Shown here piece after piece: positions 23,107 to 31,411 of a stretch of DNA of 52,676 nucleotides. The stretch is taken from NCBI GenBank assembly GCA_945874695.1, contig CAMCHP010000012.1, forward strand, positions 1 to 52,676, in the 5' to 3' direction. Positions within the stretch are counted from its first letter, which is position 1, and every line of letters starts with the position of its first letter. This DNA comes from Chryseobacterium gleum. Lineage in GTDB: Bacteria; Bacteroidota; Bacteroidia; Flavobacteriales_D; Sanyastnellaceae. The translations under genes were made by a program, and so were the position numbers. Under the pieces are notes generated by a model, which was not told the origin of the DNA, did not search any database, and was given only the letters and a program-made list of their open reading frames with translations.

Positions 23107-24420
23107 ATGAACTTCCACCTGAAAAGCTTGCGGCGGTCTGCTCAGACCGCCATCTTTTTGCCACTCCTTGTGGCATTGGCTTATTGCAAGCGGCCTGAAC
23201 AGGATCTGGGCCTGAACCTTCAACCCGAAGGCGACCTTTTGAATGTGCTTCAAACCGACACCCTCACGTTGAAGGTGTTCACCGAAATTGAAGATTCGCT
23301 GCGCTCCGATGAGCTCAGCCGCTCGATGCTCGGTAACACCGTCGACCCTGAAACCGGTTTGATTCGTGCTTCATTTTACACGCAATTGCGACTTTCTGCA
23401 CCGGATATTGATTTCGGCGACAACCCCGTTCCCGACTCCATTGTACTTTCGCTAAAGTATCTCGGACAGTTCTGGGGAAAACACATTCCCCAAGCCTTCG
23501 AAGTGTTGGAGGTGAACGAAACCCTTGAACAAACAAACGACTATTTCACTACGCAAGATTTCGAGATCATTCCTGGAAATCTGGTGCATCCATCGGTAGG
23601 TGAAATTCCGATCAATGTCACTGAACGCCTGCTCGTGGGCGAAGACTCCGTCAATGCACAGCTCCGCATTCCGCTGAGCCTTGATTTTGCGAATCGTTTG
23701 TTGACCGCTGGCGCGGATGTTTACGACACCAATGAAGACTGGCTGACCTACTTCAAAGGAATTCTTGTGCGCTCCATTTCGCCGGATGGTGCTGTGCTTA
23801 GTTTCGATTTGGTCGATAGTGAATCGCTCATGCGCTTGTACTATCACAACGACACCGACACCGCTTTTTACGACTACAACATCAACGCCCTTTGTGCGCG
23901 TAGCAACCGTTTCTCGCATCAGTTCTTCGGCCCATTAGCGGCATTGAACGCATCGAACGAGATCGATGGGAATCTCCAAACTTACGTTCAGGGTGGTGCG
24001 CGCTTAAAAACGCGGATTGAAATCCCTTTTCTCGATGAATTCAATCGTGTTCAAGGCAAAACAATCAACAAAGCCGAACTCTTTCTACCGGTAAGTGATG
24101 CGCCTGAATCGCGCTATCCCAATATTCCCTTGCTTTTTGTCTTGACAGAAACGGCGGATGGGAGCGCCGTTGGTTTGCCCGGTCAGTTGTCTACGACAAT
24201 CGACATCGGTGGTGCTTATGAAACCGCGAATAACCGATACCGCTTTAATGTAACGCGTTGGTTCCAAGATTACCTCAATGGCAGCCAAGCGGTGAACTTC
24301 TTGCACGTTGTGTCAAGCAACGGGGCAATTACTGTTGGGCGAACGAAACTCAACGGCCCGAATGCTGATCCTGAAAATCCTGAGCGCAACTTGCGACTCG
24401 TGGTTACTTACACCGATTGA
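23107..24420 (+). CDS. DUF4270 family lipoprotein
   Basis: A 437-residue lipoprotein with lipobox at Cys27 (VALAYCKRPEQD), hence probably membrane-anchored. Family features are GLNLQPEGDLLNVLQTDTL near the start, SMLGNTVDPETGLIRASFYT, DSIVLSLKY, INKAELFLPV, and the closing RWFQDYLNG and ERNLRLVVTYTD. DUF4270 proteins are common in Bacteroidota between the short GT5 gene and glmS, as here, and their role is unknown; the beta-rich tail resembles carbohydrate or surface modules. The start at 23107 follows the GT5 stop by 4 bases; a longer frame overlapping that gene lacks a signal peptide. Confidence 0.92.
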   Translation: MNFHLKSLRRSAQTAIFLPLLVALAYCKRPEQDLGLNLQPEGDLLNVLQTDTLTLKVFTEIEDSLRSDELSRSMLGNTVDPETGLIRASFYTQLRLSAPDIDFGDNPVPDSIVLSLKYLGQFWGKHIPQAFEVLEVNETLEQTNDYFTTQDFEIIPGNLVHPSVGEIPINVTERLLVGEDSVNAQLRIPLSLDFANRLLTAGADVYDTNEDWLTYFKGILVRSISPDGAVLSFDLVDSESLMRLYYHNDTDTAFYDYNINALCARSNRFSHQFFGPLAALNASNEIDGNLQTYVQGGARLKTRIEIPFLDEFNRVQGKTINKAELFLPVSDAPESRYPNIPLLFVLTETADGSAVGLPGQLSTTIDIGGAYETANNRYRFNVTRWFQDYLNGSQAVNFLHVVSSNGAITVGRTKLNGPNADPENPERNLRLVVTYTD

Positions 24421-24435
24421 GGCGATGAATTATCG

Positions 24436-24443
24436 TACCTTCG
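24436..24443 (+). promoter_or_regulatory. Possible -7 box for glmS
   Basis: TACCTTCG differs from TAnnTTTG at one position and lies 31 bases before the glmS ATG. I see no glmS ribozyme in this spacer. Confidence 0.35.
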
Positions 24444-24474
24444 TTGGCAACAACTCATCAATTGACATCTCTAT

Positions 24475-26319
24475 ATGTGTGGTATCGTAGCTTATCTGGG
24501 TACGGAAGACGCTTATCCTATTCTTATTAAAGGACTAAAACGCTTGGAGTACCGCGGGTACGACAGCGCAGGCGTTGCTTTGCTTCACGAAGGTGAATTT
24601 AACTTACATAAATGCCGCGGACGTGTAAGCGACCTTGAGGCTCATGTGAAAGACGGCTCAACGGCCGGTGTTTTAGGCATTGGCCACACCCGCTGGGCAA
24701 CACATGGTCCGCCAAACGATATCAATGCTCACCCGCACTTGTCAGGCGATGGCAACCTCGCGCTGATTCACAATGGCATCATTGAGAACTACAGCACCCT
24801 CAAAGAAGAGTTGATCAACCGTGGACATAAATTCTACAGCGATACCGACACCGAGGTGCTTGCCCACTTGATTGAAGAGGTGCGTAGCAAAACCGGCTTA
24901 GACTTGTTCGATGCGGTACGCCTATCGCTCAATGAAGTTGTTGGTGCGTATGCCTTGGTTATTCTCGACAAGAACAATCCTGACCAGCTCATTGCGGCGA
25001 AGAAAAGCAGTCCGCTTGTGATTGGTATCGGTGAAGATGGTACCTACTTTATTGGTTCAGACGCCACGCCCATTATTGAGTACACGAAAAACGTGGTATA
25101 CCTCGAAGACGAGGAGGTGGCCTTGCTCAGTCGTCAAGACGGACTGAAAATCGTGACGATTCAGAACCGCGAGAAGATTCCATACATCCAAGAGCTTGAA
25201 ATGCAATTGGAGGCGATTGAGAAAGGCGGGTACGACTCGTTCATGTTGAAAGAGATTTACGAGCAGCCCCGATCGATTCGCGACTGTTTCCGTGGTCGAA
25301 TGAACTTGACAAAAGGAATGATTCGTTTGTCGGGGATTGAGAATTTCGAAGATAAATGGATCAATGCCCGCCGCATCATCATTCTAGGTTGCGGCACCTC
25401 GTGGCATGCGGGTTTGGTAGGTGAATACTTATTCGAAGAGCTTGCGCGCATACCGGTTGAGGTTGAATACGCCAGTGAGTTCAGATACCGCAACCCTATC
25501 ATTCACGAAGATGACATTGTAATCGCCATCAGTCAGAGCGGTGAAACCGCAGACACGCTGGCGGCCGTGCAACTCGCAAAAGAGCGTGGCGCACATATTT
25601 TCGGTGTATGTAATGTGGTTGGGTCTTCGATTTCTCGAGCAACCCATAGTGGTTGTTACACCCATGCCGGTCCTGAAATTGGCGTTGCCTCAACCAAAGC
25701 GTTTACTGCGCAGGTTACAGTGCTTACTTTGTTGGCGTTAACTGTTGCTGAAAAACGGGGCACCATTGCCCCAGAGCGTTTGCATCGCTTGATTGCCGAG
25801 ATCAACTCGATTCCAGATAAAATTGAGCAAGCACTTACGACCAACGACCAGGTTCAGTTCATAGCCGAGATTTATAAGAATACGCGCAATGCCCTCTACC
25901 TCGGACGTGGATTCACATTCCCCGTTGCTCTTGAGGGGGCTCTTAAACTGAAAGAAATCAGTTACATCCACGCGGAGGGTTACCCGGCCGCAGAGATGAA
26001 GCACGGTCCAATTGCATTGATTGACGAAGAGATGCCGGTGTTTGTTATCGCAACGCAAGGCCAGAGCTACGAAAAAGTATTGAGCAACATTCAAGAAGTG
26101 AAGGCCCGTAAAGGAAAGATCATTGCCATTGTCACGGCAGGCGATACACAGGTTCCCAAACTGGCCGACTATGTCATCGAGATTCCTAAGTCTGACGATG
26201 TGCTTGCACCTTTGCTTACTGTGATTCCGTTGCAATTGCTAAGCTACCACGCAGCTGTGATGCGCGGTTGCAATGTTGATCAACCGCGCAATCTAGCAAA
26301 GTCGGTTACGGTTGAGTGA
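24475..26319 (+). CDS. glmS: Glutamine--fructose-6-phosphate aminotransferase (isomerizing)
   Basis: A 614-residue enzyme making glucosamine-6-phosphate, the first step to UDP-GlcNAc for peptidoglycan and LPS. The start MCGIVAYLGTEDAYPILIKG exposes Cys2, the glutaminase nucleophile. The class II glutamine amidotransferase domain continues (RLEYRGYDSAGVAL, GHTRWATHGPPNDINAHPH, HNGIIENY). Two SIS domains follow (RIIILGCGTSWHAGLVGEYL and NALYLGRGFTFPVALEGALK with KEISYIHAEGYPAAEMKHGP). The C-terminus QPRNLAKSVTVE is the family ending. Full length and apparently functional. Confidence 0.97.
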   Translation: MCGIVAYLGTEDAYPILIKGLKRLEYRGYDSAGVALLHEGEFNLHKCRGRVSDLEAHVKDGSTAGVLGIGHTRWATHGPPNDINAHPHLSGDGNLALIHNGIIENYSTLKEELINRGHKFYSDTDTEVLAHLIEEVRSKTGLDLFDAVRLSLNEVVGAYALVILDKNNPDQLIAAKKSSPLVIGIGEDGTYFIGSDATPIIEYTKNVVYLEDEEVALLSRQDGLKIVTIQNREKIPYIQELEMQLEAIEKGGYDSFMLKEIYEQPRSIRDCFRGRMNLTKGMIRLSGIENFEDKWINARRIIILGCGTSWHAGLVGEYLFEELARIPVEVEYASEFRYRNPIIHEDDIVIAISQSGETADTLAAVQLAKERGAHIFGVCNVVGSSISRATHSGCYTHAGPEIGVASTKAFTAQVTVLTLLALTVAEKRGTIAPERLHRLIAEINSIPDKIEQALTTNDQVQFIAEIYKNTRNALYLGRGFTFPVALEGALKLKEISYIHAEGYPAAEMKHGPIALIDEEMPVFVIATQGQSYEKVLSNIQEVKARKGKIIAIVTAGDTQVPKLADYVIEIPKSDDVLAPLLTVIPLQLLSYHAAVMRGCNVDQPRNLAKSVTVE

Positions 26320-26356
26320 TATTTATCATTTTAATGTCCTGTTTGAACAAAACCGC

Positions 26357-26364
26357 TACATTTG
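26357..26364 (+). promoter_or_regulatory. Putative -7 promoter box for the envelope-protein pair at 26508
   Basis: TACATTTG matches TAnnTTTG. Transcription from here would give a leader of about 140 bases before the ATG at 26508. A TTTG 11 bases upstream is too close for a normal -33 box. Confidence 0.5.
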
Positions 26365-26408
26365 GCGCAATTCAATCTCTCTCAATGCGTGAAACTGGCC
26401 TCTTCAAC

Positions 26409-26470
26409 AGGTTACTTGTTGATAACCTCAACGGATGTTCATCCACAGTTCTGGCGAATTCGCCTTTTTT
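26409..26470 (+). promoter_or_regulatory. Three successive leader hairpins ending in a T-run
   Basis: AGGTTA/TAACCT (26409-26428), GGAT/ATCC with a GTTC loop (26433-26444) and GGCG/CGCC with an AATT loop (26453-26464) are followed by six T (26465-26470). The last is terminator-like though its stem is only 4 bp. It is either the glmS terminator or a leader structure for the next operon. Confidence 0.35.
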
Positions 26471-26507
26471 GCAACTTGAAACAAGTTTTACTTAATTTTC
26501 AATCATC

Positions 26508-27263
26508 ATGAAAAAAGCAGTTATCTTATTTGCGGCAGCGCTTCTCTGCCTAGCTGGTACGCAAGTACAAGCTCAGAAGCAAATCGGCGGCGACAAGAAC
26601 CTTGAGTTCCAATTCGCTCCACTCGGTGGTAATCCTATTGACATGAACGGCATCCGTTTCCGTTTGTTCAACAGCGAAACCTCTGCGATTCGTGTGAACT
26701 TCTTCTTGGGTTCTTCGACAATCACTGATGTGATTTCTCAAGAAGGTGAATTGAGCGCTGAATCACCAGTAAGCCCAATGCTTCAATCTTACGACCGTGC
26801 GTTTGACTTCACCCTCCGTCCAGGTTACGAAATCCACTTTGAAGGTACAGATCGCTTGTCTCCTTACGTAGGTGCAGAGATCGATTTCGGTATGGGCTCA
26901 ATGAGCACAGAGACTGAGAAGTGGGGTGCTGACCAATTGAGCGATCCAGTTCCTGGGAAGTATGTAGTGTGGTCTCAGACCGAGGGTTCATCATACACCC
27001 GCTTTGGTATCAATTTGTTGGCTGGTTTTGATTACTATTTCGCTGATAATTTGTACCTTGGTGCTGAGTTGGGCTTTGGCTTTTCAAATACCAGCTTCGG
27101 GGACGACACGTTCGAAGTATCAAATACAGCAGCTTGGAGCTACGAAAACTCTTTCGGAACATCACTTGATGATGACCTTCCAGCAGCAGTTGTAAATGGT
27201 TCTGAGTTCAGCGTTGGTCCTCTTGTAGAGGGGCGTATCCGCCTCGGCTTCTTGATCAACTAA
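26508..27263 (+). CDS. Probable outer-membrane beta-barrel protein
   Basis: A 251-residue exported protein with signal peptide KKAVILFAAALLCLAGTQVQAQ. The mature part alternates aromatic and glycine-rich amphipathic strands typical of small outer-membrane barrels: LEFQFAPLGGNPIDMNGIRF, FTLRPGYEIHF, DRLSPYVGAEIDFGMGSM, FGINLLAGFDYYFADNLYLG, AELGFGFSN and VEGRIRLGFLIN. No enzymatic motif is seen. A lipoprotein gene follows after 7 bases, so the two are probably expressed together. A distant similarity to OmpA/W-type barrels is likely, but the substrate or role is unknown. Confidence 0.78.
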   Translation: MKKAVILFAAALLCLAGTQVQAQKQIGGDKNLEFQFAPLGGNPIDMNGIRFRLFNSETSAIRVNFFLGSSTITDVISQEGELSAESPVSPMLQSYDRAFDFTLRPGYEIHFEGTDRLSPYVGAEIDFGMGSMSTETEKWGADQLSDPVPGKYVVWSQTEGSSYTRFGINLLAGFDYYFADNLYLGAELGFGFSNTSFGDDTFEVSNTAAWSYENSFGTSLDDDLPAAVVNGSEFSVGPLVEGRIRLGFLIN

Positions 27264-27270
27264 TTGAATT

Positions 27271-28143
27271 ATGAAAACTACTCAGCGATTTTTAACTACT
27301 CTCAGTATTGCCGGTTTCGCACTGGTAGCGGTTGTATTTTCTTCTTGTAGTAAAGAAGACTTGACGAACCGCAGCTACTACGCTCCTGCGTCAGAGCAAA
27401 CTCCAAAACAGCGTTTCGAAGCGTTGATGGAACAAATGCCTGAAATCGCCCTTTGGGATGAGCGCACCGAGCAAATTGTGCGAATTAACATGAGCACGCG
27501 TGAATTCAGTTTCTCTGACCCCAACCCGGGTTGGAACTTCTCAAGCTCTGAAGGCCCTCAATTCATTGCGGCTGATCAAGGCGGAGGCATTCTGATCATT
27601 CCTGCGTACTCTTTTGGTTCAAATACTGGCGGTACTGTTGTTGCAGGAAGCTCTGCACTTGACATCAACTACACCTTCTGTTTTTCTGCTTCTGACGAAG
27701 CGCTCGGGCTCGACTTGTTCGACTTCGGTGGAGACTTTGACGGTGTATCAATTGTGTTGGGTATTGCAGGAGACTTCGAAGCGTTGGCTGAAGGCATTGA
27801 CGAGGAAGAAGACGGCGATCTCGATTCGTTCTTCCAAGGCATCGCGATGTACGTTGTTTACGACAACGAAGCATCTGGCAACTATGAAATCTTAAACTGG
27901 ATCGAAGACATCGACGGAGATGCTGACGATTTCGTTGACCAAGGATTCTCATACGTTGTTGACTTCCAAAACTTCAACTTGTACTTCTCTGCAAGTGGAG
28001 AACTCAATGTTTCAGGTGGCGAAATGAGCTTCAGTGGTGAATACCTCGGGTTCGTAGAGCTTTTTGAAAGCCTTGATGAAGAAGACGAAGAAGAGTTTGA
28101 TTACGCCTTAGTTCCTGGTTTTGGCACCATGGGTTGCAATTAA
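27271..28143 (+). CDS. Hypothetical acidic lipoprotein
   Basis: A 290-residue protein with a lipoprotein signal (FALVAVVFSSCSKED, lipidated Cys at about residue 26). The mature protein is very acidic, with runs such as GIDEEEDGDLDSF and LDEEDEEEFDYAL, and beta-rich (ELNVSGGEMSFSGEYLGFVE). I do not recognise a family. It is separated by 7 bases from the upstream barrel gene and is followed by a strong terminator, so the pair forms a two-gene envelope operon. The acidic stretches could bind calcium or stabilise the protein in salt, but no EF-hand is visible. Confidence 0.78.
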   Translation: MKTTQRFLTTLSIAGFALVAVVFSSCSKEDLTNRSYYAPASEQTPKQRFEALMEQMPEIALWDERTEQIVRINMSTREFSFSDPNPGWNFSSSEGPQFIAADQGGGILIIPAYSFGSNTGGTVVAGSSALDINYTFCFSASDEALGLDLFDFGGDFDGVSIVLGIAGDFEALAEGIDEEEDGDLDSFFQGIAMYVVYDNEASGNYEILNWIEDIDGDADDFVDQGFSYVVDFQNFNLYFSASGELNVSGGEMSFSGEYLGFVELFESLDEEDEEEFDYALVPGFGTMGCN

Positions 28144-28160
28144 TCTTCTCTGAATACTTT

Positions 28161-28191
28161 AAAGGGCGACTCTCGGGTCGCCCTTTTTTTT
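28161..28191 (+). terminator. Rho-independent terminator after the envelope pair
   Basis: The 10-bp stem AAAGGGCGAC/GTCGCCCTTT around a TCTCGG loop, followed by an eight-base T-run, 18 bases after the stop at 28143. Confidence 0.93.
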
Positions 28192-28228
28192 GCCTTAACT
28201 TCACTCCTTCACACGCCAGTTCAGCGCC

Positions 28229-29002
28229 ATGCAAATCACTGCCTCCTTCATTTGGAACAATACAGCCTACGCTGCTGACCTCTCTAAGGGCCATGACCTT
28301 TCAATACCCTACATTGCAGGGCCTGGTCGACTCAGTTGCTGGTATGTTGGGCCCATCGAAATAGAGCCCGTGCGCTCTGATGCCTTTACGGGCAGCGTTG
28401 CCGAGGGTGGCAGCGTAAACTTCAGAAACATAACATTCAATCCACACGGACACGGCACCCACACCGAGTCGTATGGTCACATCACACCCGAGGTGTATTC
28501 AGTAAACCGAGCCATCAAATCAGCGTTTATGCCGGCTTTGGTTTTAACGGTTTCACCCTATCGGGTGGATGGTCGATCTGAAGTAGCGTCACCTGGAGAT
28601 TATGTAATCGATGCTGATGCCATTCCCGATGGATCACTACCCCCCGCTGTAATAATTCGTACAACGCCAAATAACAGCCTAAAACTCACGCGGGCCTACA
28701 GCGACACCAATCCGCCCTTTATGTTGCCTGAAGCGGCTCAAAAGCTCGTTTCGGCCGGTGTAGAACACTTGCTCATTGATTTGCCGAGCGTAGACCGTGA
28801 ATTTGACCAAGGGAAACTCCGGTGCCACCACATCTTTTTTGGTATTCCAGACGCACCGCGGGCACATGCAACCATCACGGAGCTCATTTACGTGCCCAAT
28901 GCGGTGACCGATGGTTTGTACTTGATGAATTTACAAACCGCGCCATTCGAAAACGATGCTACGCCTTCTCGTCCTGTGATTTATAAGGCAAGCGCACAGT
29001 AA
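28229..29002 (+). CDS. Cyclase family protein (kynurenine-formamidase-like hydrolase)
   Basis: A 257-residue metal-dependent hydrolase of the cyclase/kynurenine formamidase superfamily. The metal-binding motif is HGHGTHTESYGH at about residues 73-84, corresponding to the family HxGTHxD/E...H. Further support comes from DLSIPY near the start, AVIIRTTPNN, the repeat of aligned Asp/His residues, and HLLIDLPSVDREFDQGKLRC with HHIFFG near the end. The substrate cannot be assigned. The last 44 bases overlap the 3' end of the convergent sensor kinase gene, so both proteins' C-termini are encoded by the same DNA on opposite strands. Confidence 0.87.
   Translation: MQITASFIWNNTAYAADLSKGHDLSIPYIAGPGRLSCWYVGPIEIEPVRSDAFTGSVAEGGSVNFRNITFNPHGHGTHTESYGHITPEVYSVNRAIKSAFMPALVLTVSPYRVDGRSEVASPGDYVIDADAIPDGSLPPAVIIRTTPNNSLKLTRAYSDTNPPFMLPEAAQKLVSAGVEHLLIDLPSVDREFDQGKLRCHHIFFGIPDAPRAHATITELIYVPNAVTDGLYLMNLQTAPFENDATPSRPVIYKASAQ
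28551..28572 (+). repeat. REP-like palindrome, copy 11 (inside coding sequence)
   Basis: TTTCACCCTATCGGGTGG then ATGG: stem CACCC/GGGTG with loop TATC. Both arms are changed relative to copy 1 in a way that keeps pairing. It encodes SPYRVDG in the cyclase-family protein. Confidence 0.6.
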
Positions 29003-30443
29003 ACGTGCTTCCCTTCCCGACTTCGGTGGTAAAGGTGATCTTGCCTGATGCTTGTTCGACGATGTTTCGAACAATGGCTAGGCCGAGGCCAGCTCCGGTC
29101 GATTTCGTCGTAAAACTTGGGACGAAAATCTTTTCGCGCATTTCTTCTTGGATGCCTGTGCCATTGTCGGCGACATCGATGACAACGTCCCCATCCGCTC
29201 GATAGAGCGAAATCAAAACCCGCCCCTCTTGCTCAGATGGGATGGCCTGTTTGGCATTCGTAATGAGGTTGTTAAACACACGTAGTAATTGCTCTTTATC
29301 GGCAAAAACCCAAGCTTCGCGATCAGAACATGCTTGATGCAATTGTATTTCAAAATGCTCATCTTGAGTATAAATGCCGACCGCATTCCGCAACAATTCA
29401 CCCAAATTTACACTGCTGCTTTCAGCGCGCGGCATCTTAGCAAAATCGCTGAATTCACCGGCTATGGTTGCCAAGCTTGTGATTTGCTCGATCATTGCAT
29501 CGCAGAATCCTTGCAGTTTCTCTTTGTACATTGGGTCTGATGGATCGAGTGAGCGCTGGAGATGTTGCACCCGCAACTTCATTGGGGTGAGCGGGTTCTT
29601 GATCTCATGAGCTACTTGCTTGGCCATTTCACGCCATGCCATTTCGCGTTCATTTCGGGCGAGCTGATCGGCTGCCGTTTCAACCTCCTTCAACATGCGG
29701 TTGTAAGCAATTACCAAGGCGCCAATTTCATCGTTGCTACCCCATTCGATGGGTTCATTCTTGGCTTGCAGGTCAACATGCATCATGCGCCGACTGATAT
29801 TCTGCAAAGACGAAATGATATAGTTTGACAAAACAAATGCCAAGGAGCTTGCGCCCAAAAAAAGGAGGATGTAAATCTTAGTTAAGCCAACGAGGAAATC
29901 ACGCAGCTCAGAGCGGTCAATTTCTTGCTTGTCATAACGGACATTGGTAATTGCGATTGGTTTGCCTTCAAGGTCTACGAAATACCAATAGGCCATAACG
30001 AATGTTCCGTAGTCGATATCGCGCATTTGCTCAGCTCGGGTATTGCCCGTAGAGAGTTGTTTCATCACCGTGTAATCGATGTTTTGCGAAAATCCCAGCT
30101 CTTTGATGTTCTCGGGGCTCGAGCTGATTAAGAGCTCACCACGCAGTGAATACAGATTCACTGCAAGGCGGTGAACGTCAGATAGCTCTCCAATCTTGTC
30201 GGTGAAATAATACGCTACAGAATCGGGTGCCATGCGTCCGCCAAGCTGCTCAAGGAAGTAGCGCATGCTCTCTTGCACCGCTTGCTCCTTTCGCTGAAGG
30301 CGTTGGAGGTTATACTCTTCTTCTTGCGATTTAAAGTTGAAATATGCTGTGAACCCCGACACCACGAAGGAGATCAAGATCAGGGTAAGCATAGACAAAT
30401 AAATACGCTGCCTGAGTGTGAGTTTAAACCAACGTTTTCCCAT
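28959..30443 (-). CDS. Sensor histidine kinase (NtrY-like, HAMP-containing)
   Basis: A 494-residue membrane kinase. A first membrane helix at about 12-34 and a second at about 188-208 enclose a 150-residue periplasmic sensor domain. A HAMP linker follows (ISRRMMHVDLQAKNEPIEWG). The dimerisation domain carries phospho-acceptor His279 (AKQVAHEIKNPLTPMKLRVQ), and the ATPase domain has the N box VFNNLITNAKQAIP, G1 box IDVADNGTGIQEEM and G2 box STGAGLGLAIV. No response regulator lies beside it. The HEIKNPLTP H-box resembles NtrY-type kinases. The gene is read toward the cyclase-family gene and overlaps its end by 44 bases. Confidence 0.93.
   Translation of the reverse strand: MGKRWFKLTLRQRIYLSMLTLILISFVVSGFTAYFNFKSQEEEYNLQRLQRKEQAVQESMRYFLEQLGGRMAPDSVAYYFTDKIGELSDVHRLAVNLYSLRGELLISSSPENIKELGFSQNIDYTVMKQLSTGNTRAEQMRDIDYGTFVMAYWYFVDLEGKPIAITNVRYDKQEIDRSELRDFLVGLTKIYILLFLGASSLAFVLSNYIISSLQNISRRMMHVDLQAKNEPIEWGSNDEIGALVIAYNRMLKEVETAADQLARNEREMAWREMAKQVAHEIKNPLTPMKLRVQHLQRSLDPSDPMYKEKLQGFCDAMIEQITSLATIAGEFSDFAKMPRAESSSVNLGELLRNAVGIYTQDEHFEIQLHQACSDREAWVFADKEQLLRVFNNLITNAKQAIPSEQEGRVLISLYRADGDVVIDVADNGTGIQEEMREKIFVPSFTTKSTGAGLGLAIVRNIVEQASGKITFTTEVGKGSTFTVRLPYKSQDEKA
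29191..29213 (-). repeat. REP-like palindrome, copy 12 (inside coding sequence)
   Basis: On the minus strand TTTCGCTCTATCGAGCGG then ATGG: stem CGCTC/GAGCG with loop TATC, another compensated variant. It encodes SLYRADGD in the kinase ATPase domain. Confidence 0.55.
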
Positions 30444-30479
30444 CGCGGTGAAAGATACAGCAAGAAGCGATATGGAATG

Positions 30480-30507
30480 AAAAAAGCGCCCCCGAAGAAG
30501 CGCTTTT
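30480..30507 (-). terminator. Rho-independent terminator of the ATP synthase operon
   Basis: On the minus strand AAAAGCGC pairs with GCGCTTTT around a 10-base loop, ending in six T. It lies about 25 bases after the atpG stop. Confidence 0.9.
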
Positions 30508-30530
30508 CCATCCTAAACTGTCCACGTTTA

Positions 30531-31409
30531 TTATGCGTTCAAAGCTTCAGCACCACCAACAATCTCGAGGATTTCGTTGGTAATAGCGGCCTGGCGTGCT
30601 TTGTTGTATGTTAATTTCAGTTCTTTGATGAGGTCAGTAGCGTTATCAGTGGCCTTGTGCATGGCCGTCATCCGCGCGCCATGTTCAGAGGCATTGCTAT
30701 CGAGCAGCGCTTTGAAAAGCTGAATTTTAATCGAGTTTGGAATAATCCGCTCAATGATTTCCTCGCGATTTGGCTCGAAAATATACTCAGCAGGCATTGC
30801 GGCTTCGGTCACTTCAGGTTGACGAACTGGGAGCAACTGCTCGGCCATCACATCCTGCGATGCTGCATTCTTGAAGCGATTGTAAACCACCACAATGTGG
30901 TCATACTTATGCTTCGCGAAAGCCTCCATCAGACCTTCAGCAATGGTTGACGTGTTGGCAAAATTGAGTTGATCAAAGATGCTGTATGGTGTTGGGCCGA
31001 GGTTTTCGGTTGTGTTCACCGGCTGACTCTTGAAGTTGTCGAAGGCTTTTTTACCGAGGGAAAGCACTTTCACGTTCTTTCCTGCGAAGTCTTCTTTCAT
31101 GAGTCGACGCGTTTCTTTGATCACGTTATTGTTGAAGCCTCCACACAAACCGCGGTTTGAAGTGATAGCAACAATGAGCACGTTCTTCACTTCACGCTGC
31201 GCCGAGTATACGCCTTCGCCTTCAGCAAGTGTCGCACTGACATTCGCGAGGATCTCTTGCAGTTTCTCTGCATAGGGCCGCATTCTCGTAATTGCATCTT
31301 GTGCTCTACGCAGCTTTGCCGCAGACACCATTTTCATGGCCTGGGTAATTTGCCGTGTAGATTGTACTGAAACAATCCGGTTTCTGACTTCCTTAAGCCC
31401 TCCAGCCAT
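30531..31409 (-). CDS. atpG: ATP synthase F1 subunit gamma
   Basis: A 292-residue central-stalk subunit that rotates within the alpha/beta ring. The N-terminal helix (GGLKEVRNRIVSVQSTRQIT, QAMKMVSAAKLRRAQDAI) and the C-terminal helix (MTAMHKATDNATDLIKELKL, YNKARQAAITNEILEIVGGA) are the conserved coiled-coil ends. NVLIVAITSNRGLCGGFNNN is the Rossmann-like middle. It starts 2 bases after the atpA stop and is the last gene before a strong terminator. The beta and epsilon genes (atpD, atpC) are not in this cluster, as is usual in Bacteroidota. Confidence 0.97.
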   Translation of the reverse strand: MAGGLKEVRNRIVSVQSTRQITQAMKMVSAAKLRRAQDAITRMRPYAEKLQEILANVSATLAEGEGVYSAQREVKNVLIVAITSNRGLCGGFNNNVIKETRRLMKEDFAGKNVKVLSLGKKAFDNFKSQPVNTTENLGPTPYSIFDQLNFANTSTIAEGLMEAFAKHKYDHIVVVYNRFKNAASQDVMAEQLLPVRQPEVTEAAMPAEYIFEPNREEIIERIIPNSIKIQLFKALLDSNASEHGARMTAMHKATDNATDLIKELKLTYNKARQAAITNEILEIVGGAEALNA

Positions 31410-31411
31410 TG

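Noticed and set aside
23786-23800. TTTCGCCGGATGG in the DUF4270 gene
   Set aside because: It has the flanks of the repeat but no stem or loop; probably chance codon use for SPDG.
24421-24474. A glmS ribozyme upstream of glmS
   Set aside because: The spacer is only 54 bases with no suitable double-pseudoknot sequence.
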